NCBI GenBank assembly: GCA_905233935.1
Contig: CAJOFU010000026.1
Location: forward strand, 13,113-77,112
Direction: 5' to 3'
Source of the DNA: Paludibacteraceae bacterium
GTDB lineage: Bacteria; Bacteroidota; Bacteroidia; Bacteroidales; Paludibacteraceae
DNA length: 64,000 nucleotides
The translations under genes and the position numbers were made by a program. The first letter of the stretch is position 1. Each line of letters starts with the position of its first letter. Below are positions 1-9,147 of this stretch, in pieces. The notes under the pieces are model-generated. The model was given only the letters and a program-made list of their open reading frames with translations. It searched no databases and was not told where the DNA came from.

Positions 1-2
1 TG

Positions 3-875
3 GCAAGCACCGAAGCGTCGGTTGTGCTGCTGACGCGCGACTTGTACGATCCCTCGCTCAATACGGCTGCCACGCTCATCCTCGTGCCCAACGCACGTCA
101 AGCAATGGGGCAACTGCTGCAAGGCGTGGCGGAGTGCCTGCGTCCGCGCAAGCAGGGCATAGAGCAGCCGTCGTTCGTTGCCGAGGGCGTCACAATCCCC
201 GAAGATGCGTACGTCGGTGCGTTTGCATATATAGGCAAAGGCGTAAAGATAGGCAAAGGTGTACAGATCTACCCGCAGACCTACATCGGCGACTACACCC
301 GGATTGCCGACAACACGATCATCTACTCCGGCGTGAAGATCTACGACCACTGCACCATCGGCAGGGATTGTATCATCCACTCCGGCTGCGTCATCGGCGC
401 GGACGGTTTCGGCTTTGAGCCGGATGCCGAAGGCGTGAATCGCAAGATTCCGCAGATAGGCACAGTGGTTATCGAAGATGACGTAGAGATAGGTGCGAAC
501 ACGACTATCGACCGCGCTATGATGGGCGAGACGCGCGTCAAGAAAAACGCCAAGATCGACAACCTCGTGCAAGTGGCACACAACGTGCAGGTCGGCGACT
601 CAACGTTCCTCTGTGCTCAGGTAGGCATCGCAGGTTCGACAACCGTAGGCAAACATTGTATTCTTGCCGGGCAGGTAGGCGTAGCCAACCGCCTGACGGT
701 AGCGGACAATGTGGTCTGCGGTGCACAAACAGGCGTAGCAAGTTCCATCCGTCAAGCCGGGCAGTATCAAGGCTCGCCGGCTATTGACGCAATGAACTGG
801 CGGCGTTCGTCCGTGGTGTTCAAGAACCTGCCGGAGATGCAGCGCCAACTCAACCAACTCACTCGCGACAAATGA
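3..875 (+). CDS. lpxD: UDP-3-O-acylglucosamine N-acyltransferase, 5'-truncated by window edge
   Basis: LpxD adds the amide-linked acyl chain of lipid A from acyl-ACP in the cytoplasm. The frame is already open at base 3, so the N-terminal uridine-binding part (roughly 60 residues, judged from the family's usual length of about 345) lies outside the window; the in-frame GTG at 24 is internal. From about base 170 the protein is a left-handed beta-helix of hexapeptide repeats. The catalytic-type histidine sits in QVAHNVQVG (bases 570-596; His at 579-581). The stop overlaps the lpxC start as ATGA (872-875), so the two are translationally coupled in an lpxD-lpxC-lpxA cluster. Confidence 0.95.
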   Translation, partial: ASTEASVVLLTRDLYDPSLNTAATLILVPNARQAMGQLLQGVAECLRPRKQGIEQPSFVAEGVTIPEDAYVGAFAYIGKGVKIGKGVQIYPQTYIGDYTRIADNTIIYSGVKIYDHCTIGRDCIIHSGCVIGADGFGFEPDAEGVNRKIPQIGTVVIEDDVEIGANTTIDRAMMGETRVKKNAKIDNLVQVAHNVQVGDSTFLCAQVGIAGSTTVGKHCILAGQVGVANRLTVADNVVCGAQTGVASSIRQAGQYQGSPAIDAMNWRRSSVVFKNLPEMQRQLNQLTRDK

Positions 876-1780
876 AACAGCATACATTAGCCCGCCCCTT
901 CTCTGTGGAAGGCAAAGGTTTACATACAGGCATCTATCTCCACGCCACGTTTGCGCCGGCTGCGGAGAACTACGGTATTCGTTTGTGCCGTAGCGACCTG
1001 CCCGACCAACCCACGCACCACGCTTATGCCGATTACGTATCGGCTACCGAACGTGGCACGGTGCTTGAGCATGGCAGTTGGCGTATCTCCACTGTGGAGC
1101 ACGCATTATCTGCCCTCTATGCCATGGGCATTGACAACTGCCTGATCACGGTCGATGGCGCAGAACTGCCGATCTTGGACGGTAGTGCGATGCCCTACAT
1201 CAAAGCCATCAACGAAGTCGGTATCATCGAGCAGCAAGCCGAAGCCGAAGTGTATAAGGTGACTGAACCGATAGAATATATCTCCGAGCACGGCAACCGC
1301 TTGCAACTGCTGCCAAGCGACAGCTATCAGGTCGAGGTGCATGTCAGTTACCCCTCGCAACTGTTGCAATCGCAACGTGCCGAACTCGCCAACCTCAGCG
1401 ATTACCCTAAAGAGATTGCCGCTGCCCGTACGTTCTGTTTCGTTCGTGAGATTGAGCCGTTGTTGCGTGCGGGACTCATCAAAGGCGGTGATCTCAAGAA
1501 TGCACTCGTCATCTACGAAACACCGATGTCACAAGAGGGGCTGGACTATCTGACCGACAAACTTGGGCAACCTCGTTTGGATGCCACCAAGCTCGGTTAC
1601 CTCTCGCCGATTCACTTCCACAACGAACCCGCTCGCCACAAACTGCTTGACATCATCGGTGATCTTTCGCTGATAGGTTGCCGCTTGCAGGCGCGCATCA
1701 TTGCCGAGAAACCCGGACACACATTCAACACCTCCTGTGCCCGCCAACTCCGCAACAAGATCTACCCCAAGCAACTGTAA
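872..1780 (+). CDS. lpxC: UDP-3-O-acyl-N-acetylglucosamine deacetylase, stand-alone (no FabZ domain)
   Basis: LpxC is the zinc deacetylase that commits the pathway to lipid A. Zinc ligands are visible: His77 in [10 protein letters not shown], and His256 and Asp260 in [10 protein letters not shown]. The catalytic C-terminal motif KPGHTFNT follows. The protein is 302 residues, the length of a plain LpxC. In most Bacteroidota LpxC is fused to FabZ (about 460 aa); here translation stops right after the LpxC domain and lpxA begins 40 bases later, so the fusion partner is absent. The start overlaps lpxD by 4 bases. Confidence 0.96.
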   Translation: MKQHTLARPFSVEGKGLHTGIYLHATFAPAAENYGIRLCRSDLPDQPTHHAYADYVSATERGTVLEHGSWRISTVEHALSALYAMGIDNCLITVDGAELPILDGSAMPYIKAINEVGIIEQQAEAEVYKVTEPIEYISEHGNRLQLLPSDSYQVEVHVSYPSQLLQSQRAELANLSDYPKEIAAARTFCFVREIEPLLRAGLIKGGDLKNALVIYETPMSQEGLDYLTDKLGQPRLDATKLGYLSPIHFHNEPARHKLLDIIGDLSLIGCRLQARIIAEKPGHTFNTSCARQLRNKIYPKQL

Positions 1781-1820
1781 ATATTAAATCATAAATTTGA
1801 AATTTTAAATCATAAATAAT

Positions 1821-2597
1821 ATGATTCACCCTTTAGCCTGTGTTGACCCCTCAGCCGTCATTGATCCGACAGCAGAAATCGGGCCTTTCGCATATATCGA
1901 AGCCAACGTTGTCATCGGTGCGCGCACCAAGATCATGGCAAACGCCTCTGTCCTGTACGGCGCACGTTTAGGCGAGGATTGTACGGTCTTCCCCTCGGCT
2001 GTGGTTGGCGCTATCCCGCAAGACTTGAAGTTTCGCGGCGAAGAAACGCTCGCTATAATCGGTAACAATACGGTCATCCGCGAATGTGCAACCATTCATC
2101 GCGGCACTGCCTCCAAAGGCAAAACCATTGTGGGCAACCACTGCCTAATCATGGCATACTCCCATGTGGCGCACGACTGTCTGCTGCACGATCACATCAT
2201 TATGTCCAACTGCACCCAGTTGGCTGGTGAGGTAGTCGTCGATGACTACGCCATCTTCGGCGGCGGCTCGCTCGTGCATCAGTTCACGCATGTGGGTGCT
2301 CACTCGATGACGCAGGGCGGCACGAAGGTCAACAAAGATATACCTCCCTACGTCATTGCGGCACGCGAACCCGTTTCGTTCTGTGGTATCAACAGCGTCG
2401 GACTGAACCGCCGTGGCTTCACGCGCGAGCAGATAGCCGCTATCCAGGACACATACCGGCTCATCTATATGTCCGGTCTGAACGTCTCGCAGGCTCTGCA
2501 GCAGATCAACGACACTCTGCCGCAGTCGCCCGAACGTGACGCAATAGTGGATTTCATTACCTCCTCGCCGCGCGGAGTGATTCGCGGAACAATGTAG
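1821..2597 (+). CDS. lpxA: acyl-ACP--UDP-N-acetylglucosamine O-acyltransferase
   Basis: LpxA carries out the first lipid A step, transferring a hydroxyacyl chain to O-3 of UDP-GlcNAc. The 258-aa length and the run of hexapeptide repeats fit the family. The catalytic histidine equivalent is His118 in SHVAHDC, and the C-terminal helical domain contains the usual GLNRRGF segment. The 40-base spacer after lpxC is A/T-only apart from a repeated 13-mer (TTAAATCATAAAT twice). It completes the lpxD-lpxC-lpxA cluster. Confidence 0.96.
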   Translation: MIHPLACVDPSAVIDPTAEIGPFAYIEANVVIGARTKIMANASVLYGARLGEDCTVFPSAVVGAIPQDLKFRGEETLAIIGNNTVIRECATIHRGTASKGKTIVGNHCLIMAYSHVAHDCLLHDHIIMSNCTQLAGEVVVDDYAIFGGGSLVHQFTHVGAHSMTQGGTKVNKDIPPYVIAAREPVSFCGINSVGLNRRGFTREQIAAIQDTYRLIYMSGLNVSQALQQINDTLPQSPERDAIVDFITSSPRGVIRGTM

Positions 2598-2614
2598 TAA
2601 AAACGTACGACTGA

Positions 2615-2661
2615 ATCGGGGCATTATCGGGGCATTATCGATCCATTGTCGGTGCATTATC
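2615..2661 (+). repeat. 11-bp tandem repeat in lpxA-glnS spacer
   Basis: Four consecutive 11-mers (ATCGGGGCATT twice, then ATCGATCCATT and GTCGGTGCATT) followed by ATC fill most of the 96-base gap between lpxA and glnS. Three other places in the window have an 11-bp or 33-bp period (10805-10837, 43775-43818, 49702-49749) with unrelated unit sequences. Function unknown. Confidence 0.85.
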
Positions 2662-2693
2662 ATACTTTTACCGGAATTTAAACAAACAAAAAT

Positions 2694-4409
2694 ATGGAAG
2701 AACGCAGCTTGAATTTTATTGAACAGATCGTTGAGAACGATTTGGCAGAAGGTAAGAACGACGGACGTATTCAGACACGTTTCCCGCCCGAGCCGAACGG
2801 CTACCTGCATATCGGGCACGTCAAGGCTATCTGCATGGATTTCGGCATCGCCGAGAAGTATAACGGCGTTTGCAACCTTCGTTTTGACGACACCAACCCT
2901 GCCAAAGAGGATACCGAATACGTGGACTCTATCGAGCGTGATATACGCTGGTTGGGCTTCAAGTGGGGACAAATCTACTACGCCTCGGATTACTTCGACC
3001 AGCTCTACGACCTCGCTATCCGTTTCATCCGCGAGGGCAAAGCCTATGTCGATGAGCAGACTGCCGAGCAGATCGCCGAGCAGAAAGGTACACCGACCGA
3101 AGCCGGTGTAGCATCGCCTTTCCGTGACCGACCCGTAGAGGAGAACCTGCGTCTCTTCCAGGCTATGCAGAACGGCGAGATTGAGGAAGGCAAGATGGTG
3201 CTGCGTGCCAAGATCGATATGGCTAACCCGAACATGCACTTCCGCGACCCGATCATGTACCGCATCATCACCTCGCACCCGCATCACCGCACCGGACGCA
3301 AGTGGAACGTTTATCCGATGTACGACTTCGCCCACGGTCAGAGTGATTACTTCGAGGGCGTGACGCACTCGATCTGTACACTTGAGTTCGTTGTGCATCG
3401 TCCGCTCTACGACTATTTTATCGATCAGTTCGCCGGTGAGAACTTCGCAGGCTTGTCACCCTACGGACCAGACTACCGTCCGCATCAATATGAGTTCAAC
3501 CGCCTGAACATCACCTACACCGTGATGTCCAAGCGTAAGATGCTCCAACTCGTCAAGGAAGGTCTGGTTGCAGGTTGGGATGATCCGCGCATGCCGACCG
3601 TCTGCGGTCTGCGTCGACGTGGTTACACCGCTTCATCTATCCGCGAGTTCATGGACAAGATAGGCTACACCAAGGTCGAAGGCATGATCGATGTCGGTCT
3701 GCTTGAACACACTATCCGCGAAGACCTCAAAGAGACTGCTCCGCGTGTATGCGCCATCTTCGATCCTGTCAAACTCGTCATTACCAACTACGAGGGCGAG
3801 GGCGAGACGATCATCGCCGAGAACATCGACGGGCACGAGGAACTGGGCACACGTGAAGTACGCTTCGGTCGCGAGCTCTTCATCGAGCGCGGCGACTTCC
3901 TTGAGCAGGCGGACAACAAGTTCTTCCGCCTCAGCCCGGGCGGTCGCGAGGTTCGACTCAAAGCCTCGTATATCATCCAAGCTACCGGCTGCGACAAGGA
4001 TGCCGAAGGCAACATTACGACCGTTTATGCTACCTACGACCCGAACAGCAAGTCGGGCACGGAAGGCGGCAACCGCAAGACGAAAGCTACCATCAACTGG
4101 GTAGAATGCAACTCCGCTCTTGATGCCGAGGTACGTCTTTACGACCGTCTGTTCGCCTGCGAGAACCCGAGTGCAGAGGAAGGTGACTTCCGCGATCTGC
4201 TCAACCCCGAAAGCCTGATCGTCAAGAATATCAAGGTTGAAGGTTCACTCCGTAGCGAACTGCACGCGCCTGTCTTCGTTGATGGCGTAGAGCAAGAGAA
4301 CCACTATCAGCTGCTCAAGCAAGGTTACTTCGTCGTTGACCCTGACACCACAGCCGAGCATCTCGTGCTCAACCGTACTTGCTCTTTGAAAGACAACTAT
4401 TTGAAATAA
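2694..4409 (+). CDS. glnS: glutaminyl-tRNA synthetase
   Basis: This class I aminoacyl-tRNA synthetase charges tRNA-Gln. The nucleotide-binding HIGH motif is at residues 39-42 (PPEPNGYLHIGH), and the KMSKS-type loop appears as VMSKRKM around residue 278. The C-terminal half is the all-beta anticodon-binding region typical of GlnRS. Length 571 aa, normal for the family. The ATG at 2694 is preceded by an A-rich leader without a Shine-Dalgarno sequence. A discriminating GluRS is not expected to share the downstream beta-barrel domains, so GlnRS is the better call. Confidence 0.95.
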   Translation: MEERSLNFIEQIVENDLAEGKNDGRIQTRFPPEPNGYLHIGHVKAICMDFGIAEKYNGVCNLRFDDTNPAKEDTEYVDSIERDIRWLGFKWGQIYYASDYFDQLYDLAIRFIREGKAYVDEQTAEQIAEQKGTPTEAGVASPFRDRPVEENLRLFQAMQNGEIEEGKMVLRAKIDMANPNMHFRDPIMYRIITSHPHHRTGRKWNVYPMYDFAHGQSDYFEGVTHSICTLEFVVHRPLYDYFIDQFAGENFAGLSPYGPDYRPHQYEFNRLNITYTVMSKRKMLQLVKEGLVAGWDDPRMPTVCGLRRRGYTASSIREFMDKIGYTKVEGMIDVGLLEHTIREDLKETAPRVCAIFDPVKLVITNYEGEGETIIAENIDGHEELGTREVRFGRELFIERGDFLEQADNKFFRLSPGGREVRLKASYIIQATGCDKDAEGNITTVYATYDPNSKSGTEGGNRKTKATINWVECNSALDAEVRLYDRLFACENPSAEEGDFRDLLNPESLIVKNIKVEGSLRSELHAPVFVDGVEQENHYQLLKQGYFVVDPDTTAEHLVLNRTCSLKDNYLK

Positions 4410-4414
4410 ACAAT

Positions 4415-4816
4415 ATGGAGCAATTGTTCTGCCCGTTCAGGCGCAAGTATGTAGCAGCCAAACCGGAGGAAAGAATCCGGCAGGCATTCTTGCGCCAACT
4501 GGTAGAACAATTCGGTTACCCGCAGTCGCTCATCGGCGTAGAAGTGCCGATTGCCGTGGGCAATGGCGTGGAGAAACGCTGCGATGCTGTCGTCTATTCC
4601 AAGTCGCTGCAACCGCTGATGCTCCTTGAGTTCAAAGCCGAACATGTTGCCCTCACAGCCGAGGTGCTCGATCAGGCAGCGGTGTATAACACAACAGTCC
4701 ACGCCCCGTACCTCATCCTCGCCAACGGCAAACAAACAGTCGTAGCACATATAAACAGCGATAAACAAATAACCTTTTTAGATCATATGCCCTCATGGAA
4801 TCAGTTATCACTCTGA
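4415..4816 (+). CDS. small HsdR N-terminal-domain-like protein (putative PD-(D/E)XK fold)
   Basis: A 133-aa protein resembling the isolated N-terminal domain of type I restriction HsdR subunits (HSDR_N_2 type). The sequence shows a PD-(D/E)XK-like arrangement: an Asp in RCDAVVYS followed by LLEFKAEH. It has no helicase or DNA-recognition domain and no HsdM/HsdS genes nearby, so it is not a restriction system. The ATG at 4415 is preferred over a TTG at 4379, which lies inside glnS. Its end overlaps the phoH start by 22 bases. The biological role is not known to me. Confidence 0.75.
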   Translation: MEQLFCPFRRKYVAAKPEERIRQAFLRQLVEQFGYPQSLIGVEVPIAVGNGVEKRCDAVVYSKSLQPLMLLEFKAEHVALTAEVLDQAAVYNTTVHAPYLILANGKQTVVAHINSDKQITFLDHMPSWNQLSL

Positions 4817-5721
4817 ATGAAGCCATTGATACCGCCGCATTCTACGGCGTAAATAATGCGAACATCCTCTGCCTGTGTAACCAGCATCCGGGTGTGCGCG
4901 TCGTGGCGCGAGGGTACAAACTCAAAGTCACCGGTTCAGAAGACGCTATCAAACGCTTTGAGGCTATCGTTGAGCGTTGTGAAGAGGTATGTCTGCGCCG
5001 CGGCTCGCTCAACGAAGCAACTATCCTTGACCTCATTCACGGCTCTTCGCCGGAAGCCGCAACTCAAGAACACCTTATTCTCCACGGTGTTGGCGGCAAA
5101 CCTATCCTCGCCCGTTCGGTTAACCAGCGCAAACTCGTCGAAGGCTTCCAAACTAACGATCTGCTCTTCGCTGTTGGTCCAGCTGGTTCGGGTAAGACCT
5201 ATACCGCCATCGCTCTTGCCGTGCGTGCGCTCAAGAACAAAGAGGTTAGACGCATCATTCTCTCCCGCCCGGCTGTAGAGGCTGGCGAGAAACTCGGTTT
5301 CCTCCCGGGTGACATGAAAGAGAAGATTGACCCCTATCTGCAACCGCTCTACGATGCCTTGCAAGATATGCTCCCTGCCACCAAACTCCAAGAGTATATG
5401 GAGCGCGGCACGATTCAGATTGCACCGCTTGCCTTTATGCGCGGACGTACCCTCTCTGATGCCGTGGTTATCCTCGATGAGGCGCAAAACGCTACGGTTC
5501 TGCAACTCAAGATGTTCCTTACCCGAATGGGCTTGGGCAGCAAGATGATTGTCACCGGCGACCTCACGCAGATTGATCTGCCGACCTCACAACGCTCGGG
5601 ACTGAGTGACGCTATGGCTCGTCTGCAAGACATCAAGGGTATTCAGATCGTGCAGTTCAACCAACAGGATATAGTTCGTCATCACCTCGTAACCCACATC
5701 GTCAAGGCTTATGCTGATTAA
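4795..5721 (+). CDS. phoH: PhoH-like ATPase
   Basis: A 308-aa cytoplasmic P-loop ATPase of the PhoH family, often linked to RNA metabolism and phosphate stress. An N-terminal KH/R3H-like nucleic-acid-binding segment (VVARGYKLKVTG, residues 35-70) precedes Walker A GPAGSGKT near residue 128 and Walker B VVILDEAQNA near 224. The ATG at 4795 overlaps the previous gene, and the stop overlaps comM by 11 bases, so 4415-7363 reads as one transcription unit. Confidence 0.93.
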   Translation: MESVITLNEAIDTAAFYGVNNANILCLCNQHPGVRVVARGYKLKVTGSEDAIKRFEAIVERCEEVCLRRGSLNEATILDLIHGSSPEAATQEHLILHGVGGKPILARSVNQRKLVEGFQTNDLLFAVGPAGSGKTYTAIALAVRALKNKEVRRIILSRPAVEAGEKLGFLPGDMKEKIDPYLQPLYDALQDMLPATKLQEYMERGTIQIAPLAFMRGRTLSDAVVILDEAQNATVLQLKMFLTRMGLGSKMIVTGDLTQIDLPTSQRSGLSDAMARLQDIKGIQIVQFNQQDIVRHHLVTHIVKAYAD

Positions 5722-7363
5722 CACCTATTCCGCTGCATCCGTCGGCATTGATGCCGTCATCGTTACCGTGGAAGTGCACGCCACTCCGGGGTACGATTTC
5801 ACTTTGGTCGGTTTGCCGGACACAGCCGTTAAGGAAGGGCATGAGCGTATTCAGTCTGCCATTCAGGTTTCCGGCATTCGTCAGCCGCAACGACAATATA
5901 CCATCAATATGTCACCTGCCGACCTCAAGAAGGAAGGTGCGGCGTTTGACTTGACACTCGCTATCGGACAACTCGCTGCCACCGAACAGGTGCAGAGTCG
6001 TCTTCTCTCTGAGTTCCTTATCTTAGGCGAACTATCCCTTGACGGGCATCTTCGTCCCGTACACGGCTGTCTGCCGATCGCTTTGGCTGCCAAGAACAAC
6101 GGATTCCGGGGTGTCATTCTTCCCGCCGAGAACGCCAACGAAGCCGCTGTGGTGGATGGCATTGAGGTCTATGGATTTGAGTGCCTGACGGATGTAATCG
6201 GATTTCTGAACGGCACACAACCCGCTCAGCCAACCCACGTGGATGTCGATCAGCTACTCAGCACCTACGCCTTCCCCACAGATATGGACTTTGCCGAGGT
6301 GCGCGGACAACAAGAGGTACGCCGTGCTATCGAAATTGCCGCCGCAGGCGGACATAACATCATTATGATCGGGCCTCCGGGTGCAGGCAAGTCGATGATG
6401 GCGAAACGTATTCCTACCATCCTTCCCGCAATGACTCTGAGCGAAGCCCTTGAGACGACCAAGATATACTCCGTTTCCGGCAAACTGCGCAAGACAGTCC
6501 AACAGCGTATCAATCCCACTTCTCACAGCGATAGCGGTCCCACTTCTCACAGCGATAGCGGTCTCACTTCCCACAGCGACAGCGGTCTCACATCCCTTAT
6601 CGTCCAGCGTCCTTTCCGCTCACCGCACCACACCATCACCGATGTCACTCTCGTGGGCGGCGGCAACAACCCGCAGCCCGGCGAGGTCAGCCTTGCCCAC
6701 AACGGGGTGCTCTTCCTCGACGAGTTGGCTGAGTTCAAGCGCACAGCTCTTGAAGTGCTCCGTCAACCCCTCGAAGACGGACATATTACCGTAGCGCGTA
6801 ACAAACTCTCGGTCGATTACCCTGCCCACTTCATGTTGGTGGCTGCCATGAACCCTTGTCCCTGCGGGCATTACGGCGACCTCAAGCACCCGTGTACATG
6901 CACTCCGGCACAACGTCATCGCTACATGAGCCGCATCAGCGGTCCACTACTGGATCGAATCGACATCCAGTGCCACATTGACGCAGTCGGTTACGATGAC
7001 CTGCGCCAGAAAGCCGATGGCGAACCGTCAGCCGTTATCCGTGAGCGCGTACGCAAAGCGCGTGACATCCAAACCGAGCGTTTCCGTGGCACAACCATCC
7101 ACTGCAATGCACAGATGACGCCAAGCATGGTGCGTTTGTACTGTCAGCCCGACGAGCAGGCGGAGCAACATTTGCGCGTGGCAATGAACATGTACGGCTT
7201 GTCGGCACGTGCCTACGACCGCATCCTAAAAGTCGCTCGTACCATCGCTGACCTCGATGCCGCAACGCATCCCGATCTGCCGCTCACCAATACGCTTAAT
7301 ACCTCCCAGCTGCTCCAAGCCATCCAGTTCCGCCAACTCGATCGTGCCGACTGGGGCGAATAA
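5711..7363 (+). CDS. comM: YifB/ComM-family AAA+ ATPase with an in-frame tandem-repeat insert
   Basis: A ComM/YifB-type (Mg-chelatase-like) AAA+ protein; characterised ComM proteins act in DNA branch migration during transformation. Order: N-terminal Lon-S5-like domain (residues 1-170), Walker A GPPGAGKS at about 221, the FRSPHHT motif near 302, Walker B LFLDELAEF near 333, and the Cys-rich NPCPCGHYG segment. Length 550 aa; the family is usually near 510. The excess is partly explained by three exact-frame copies of TSHSDSG(P/L) at residues 270-293, encoded by three 24-bp repeats (6518-6589). Confidence 0.92.
   Translation: MLINTYSAASVGIDAVIVTVEVHATPGYDFTLVGLPDTAVKEGHERIQSAIQVSGIRQPQRQYTINMSPADLKKEGAAFDLTLAIGQLAATEQVQSRLLSEFLILGELSLDGHLRPVHGCLPIALAAKNNGFRGVILPAENANEAAVVDGIEVYGFECLTDVIGFLNGTQPAQPTHVDVDQLLSTYAFPTDMDFAEVRGQQEVRRAIEIAAAGGHNIIMIGPPGAGKSMMAKRIPTILPAMTLSEALETTKIYSVSGKLRKTVQQRINPTSHSDSGPTSHSDSGLTSHSDSGLTSLIVQRPFRSPHHTITDVTLVGGGNNPQPGEVSLAHNGVLFLDELAEFKRTALEVLRQPLEDGHITVARNKLSVDYPAHFMLVAAMNPCPCGHYGDLKHPCTCTPAQRHRYMSRISGPLLDRIDIQCHIDAVGYDDLRQKADGEPSAVIRERVRKARDIQTERFRGTTIHCNAQMTPSMVRLYCQPDEQAEQHLRVAMNMYGLSARAYDRILKVARTIADLDAATHPDLPLTNTLNTSQLLQAIQFRQLDRADWGE
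6518..6589 (+). repeat. three 24-bp tandem repeats inside comM
   Basis: Three near-identical 24-bp units each encode TSHSDSG plus Pro or Leu. They sit between the Walker A motif and the FRSPHHT motif, where ComM proteins normally have a short loop. Because 24 is a multiple of 3, copy-number change would lengthen or shorten the loop without breaking the frame. Confidence 0.93.
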
Positions 7364-7449
7364 TAAATTCGCTTAGGAAGATGAATGTCAGCCACAGAAA
7401 CATTTAAGTCTTTACTCCTTATTCCTTACTCCAATAAATCAAATTAACC

Positions 7450-7911
7450 ATGAACGAAATCATCCAGAACTTCATCAACACCGATTGGGTAGGTGTTATC
7501 TCAAAGATCGGAATAGCCTTTATCTTAGGCTACCTGATAGGTATAGAACGCGAATTTCATGGCAAGGTAGTCGGTACACGAACCATCACCCTTATTGCCA
7601 TCGGCACTACCCTGTACGTGCTCATGTCACCCACCATCTTCGGTGGTGACAACTCCCGTGTCATTGCGCAGGTCGTATCGGGTATAGGTTTCTTGGGCGC
7701 CGGTATTATCTTCAAGAACGGCGATACAGTCAAAGGACTAACAACCGCAGCAACCGTGTGGTGTGCTGCGGCTATTGGTGGCTTATGTGGTTTCGGGATG
7801 TTTGCCGAGGCGATATTAGGCACTGTAACCATCATGATTGTCAACATCTTCTTCCGCCATCGTCTCTCTAAGATGGAGAAGGAAGAGAAGCAACATTCAA
7901 AAGCCCAGTAA
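7450..7911 (+). CDS. MgtC/SapB family inner-membrane protein
   Basis: A 153-aa membrane protein with four hydrophobic segments. It carries the MgtC hallmark GYLIGIEREFHGK near residues 27-40 and the Gly-rich GIGFLGAGIIFK segment near 77-88. MgtC proteins are associated with growth in low magnesium and with F-type ATPase control; the substrate is unresolved. There is a C-terminal basic cytoplasmic tail. It is 86 bases downstream of comM, separated by a pyrimidine-rich spacer, and convergent with the minus-strand operon that ends at 7944. Confidence 0.9.
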   Translation: MNEIIQNFINTDWVGVISKIGIAFILGYLIGIEREFHGKVVGTRTITLIAIGTTLYVLMSPTIFGGDNSRVIAQVVSGIGFLGAGIIFKNGDTVKGLTTAATVWCAAAIGGLCGFGMFAEAILGTVTIMIVNIFFRHRLSKMEKEEKQHSKAQ

Positions 7912-7943
7912 CTCTTATCTCTTATCTCTTAACTCTTACTTAC

Positions 7944-9074
7944 CTATTGCACCCTTCTGCCGTCAACGGTATATAGGTGACCGTCAAAGCTGCGGATGTA
8001 CATCGCATCGTTAATCAATACGATGTGTTTCTCTATGGTTTCTTGGCTGTCAGTCTGAACATTCTCAACATCCTCGGGCACTTTACGTGTGTACTTGAAG
8101 ATAGGAGGGTTTCCGTCATCGGCATCACTCGTGGTGTAGAATGTATTGTTATCCAGCCAGCAGATTGCCTCTCCTTGCCATTCATAAACGTAACAAGCCA
8201 GCGGAGCTGGATGTTTCTCACGCCTCAGCGTTTCTGCAACACTCTCGCCGTCTTCACGCTTGAAGAGTAAGGTCCACGTCCATGGAGCTTGGATGTTATT
8301 GTGGTTCTTGATGAGGATATACTTGCCGTCAGGCGAAATGTCTGCACCGGTCACAAGATGAAATCCTTTCCACGGTCGGTTATTGCTACTCTCGCCGAGG
8401 TCGGAACGCAAGCCAAGATCACATTCGTAGGTCAGGGTCTGCGTCTCATCGCCGTAGTCCAGACGGAAAGGCAGACTGAATACCTGACACACGTTGTAAT
8501 ACACCTTGGTGATAACGTACAGTATCTGCTCTCGGTTGTCGTACATCAGTGCTTCGGCGTTGTGTTTCTTGCCATCCGGATAGACGTATTTGATCTGATT
8601 CGGGGTGATTGTAATCTCCGGTGTATTTATCGGATCAATAGCCGGCTCCTCAAACCAAACGATGCTGTAACTGCCGTCTGTCTCTTCGTTGTCACCGAAC
8701 GCTCCGATGAACAGGTAGTTCTTGCCCTCGTACACGCCGCCGGACATGTCTTCCCAGTCCCAGCGGATAGTCTTCGACATTTTTAGTTTGCATGCACGAT
8801 TTGCACCTTCTTCGTCGGTGGCGATTATATACTTGGCGGTTTCATCACTCTGCATCCAAATATACCCGGGCGTAACGCGCGAGCATGCAATGCCGGATAC
8901 TTCAATTATATTTGCCTCAATGTCCAGTGTGCCGCATTGGCTGCGTTGCCAGTCTTTGTTCCACTCCAGTGTGTCGCCGTAATACACAAGCGGTTGCTGT
9001 TTCTTGACTGCACCGGCAGTCATGCTGACGATGAGCAGACAAGCAAGGATAATTTGCGATTTGATGTTTCCCAT
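7944..9074 (-). CDS. secreted protein of unknown function with a degenerate C-terminal tail
   Basis: A 376-aa protein with a signal peptide (IKSQIILACLLIVSMTAGA). I take the ATG at 9074; an upstream in-frame ATG at 9095 would add MIENGIY before the signal peptide. The body is rich in aromatic and acidic residues with short repeating strands, suggesting a beta-propeller-like fold, but I recognise no catalytic motif. It ends MYIRSFDGHLYTVDGRRVQ, a diverged form of the tail shared by several proteins here. It is the last gene of the minus-strand operon that starts at 22888. Confidence 0.7.
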   Translation of the reverse strand: MGNIKSQIILACLLIVSMTAGAVKKQQPLVYYGDTLEWNKDWQRSQCGTLDIEANIIEVSGIACSRVTPGYIWMQSDETAKYIIATDEEGANRACKLKMSKTIRWDWEDMSGGVYEGKNYLFIGAFGDNEETDGSYSIVWFEEPAIDPINTPEITITPNQIKYVYPDGKKHNAEALMYDNREQILYVITKVYYNVCQVFSLPFRLDYGDETQTLTYECDLGLRSDLGESSNNRPWKGFHLVTGADISPDGKYILIKNHNNIQAPWTWTLLFKREDGESVAETLRREKHPAPLACYVYEWQGEAICWLDNNTFYTTSDADDGNPPIFKYTRKVPEDVENVQTDSQETIEKHIVLINDAMYIRSFDGHLYTVDGRRVQ

Positions 9075-9096
9075 ATATATTCCGTTTTCTATCATA

Positions 9097-9130
9097 ATAC
9101 CGACATATCGGTGTCACGACATGTCGGTAT
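9097..9130 (-). repeat. intercistronic inverted repeat
   Basis: ATACCGACAT (9097-9106) and ATGTCGGTAT (9121-9130) form a perfect 10-bp inverted repeat with a 14-base loop in the gap between two minus-strand genes. The stretch also reads as degenerate 8-mers. There is no T-tract on the transcribed side, so it is more likely an mRNA-processing or stability hairpin than a terminator. Confidence 0.6.
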
Positions 9131-9147
9131 CATGATATGGGTAATGC

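Noticed and set aside
2145-3398. Long open frame on the minus strand (417 codons)
   Set aside because: Lies opposite lpxA and glnS, both certain genes; composition reflects the complementary strand of GC-rich coding DNA and no family is recognisable.
4415-4816. Restriction-modification system
   Set aside because: Only an HsdR-N-like domain is present, with no methylase, specificity subunit or helicase; the gene is embedded in a housekeeping operon.
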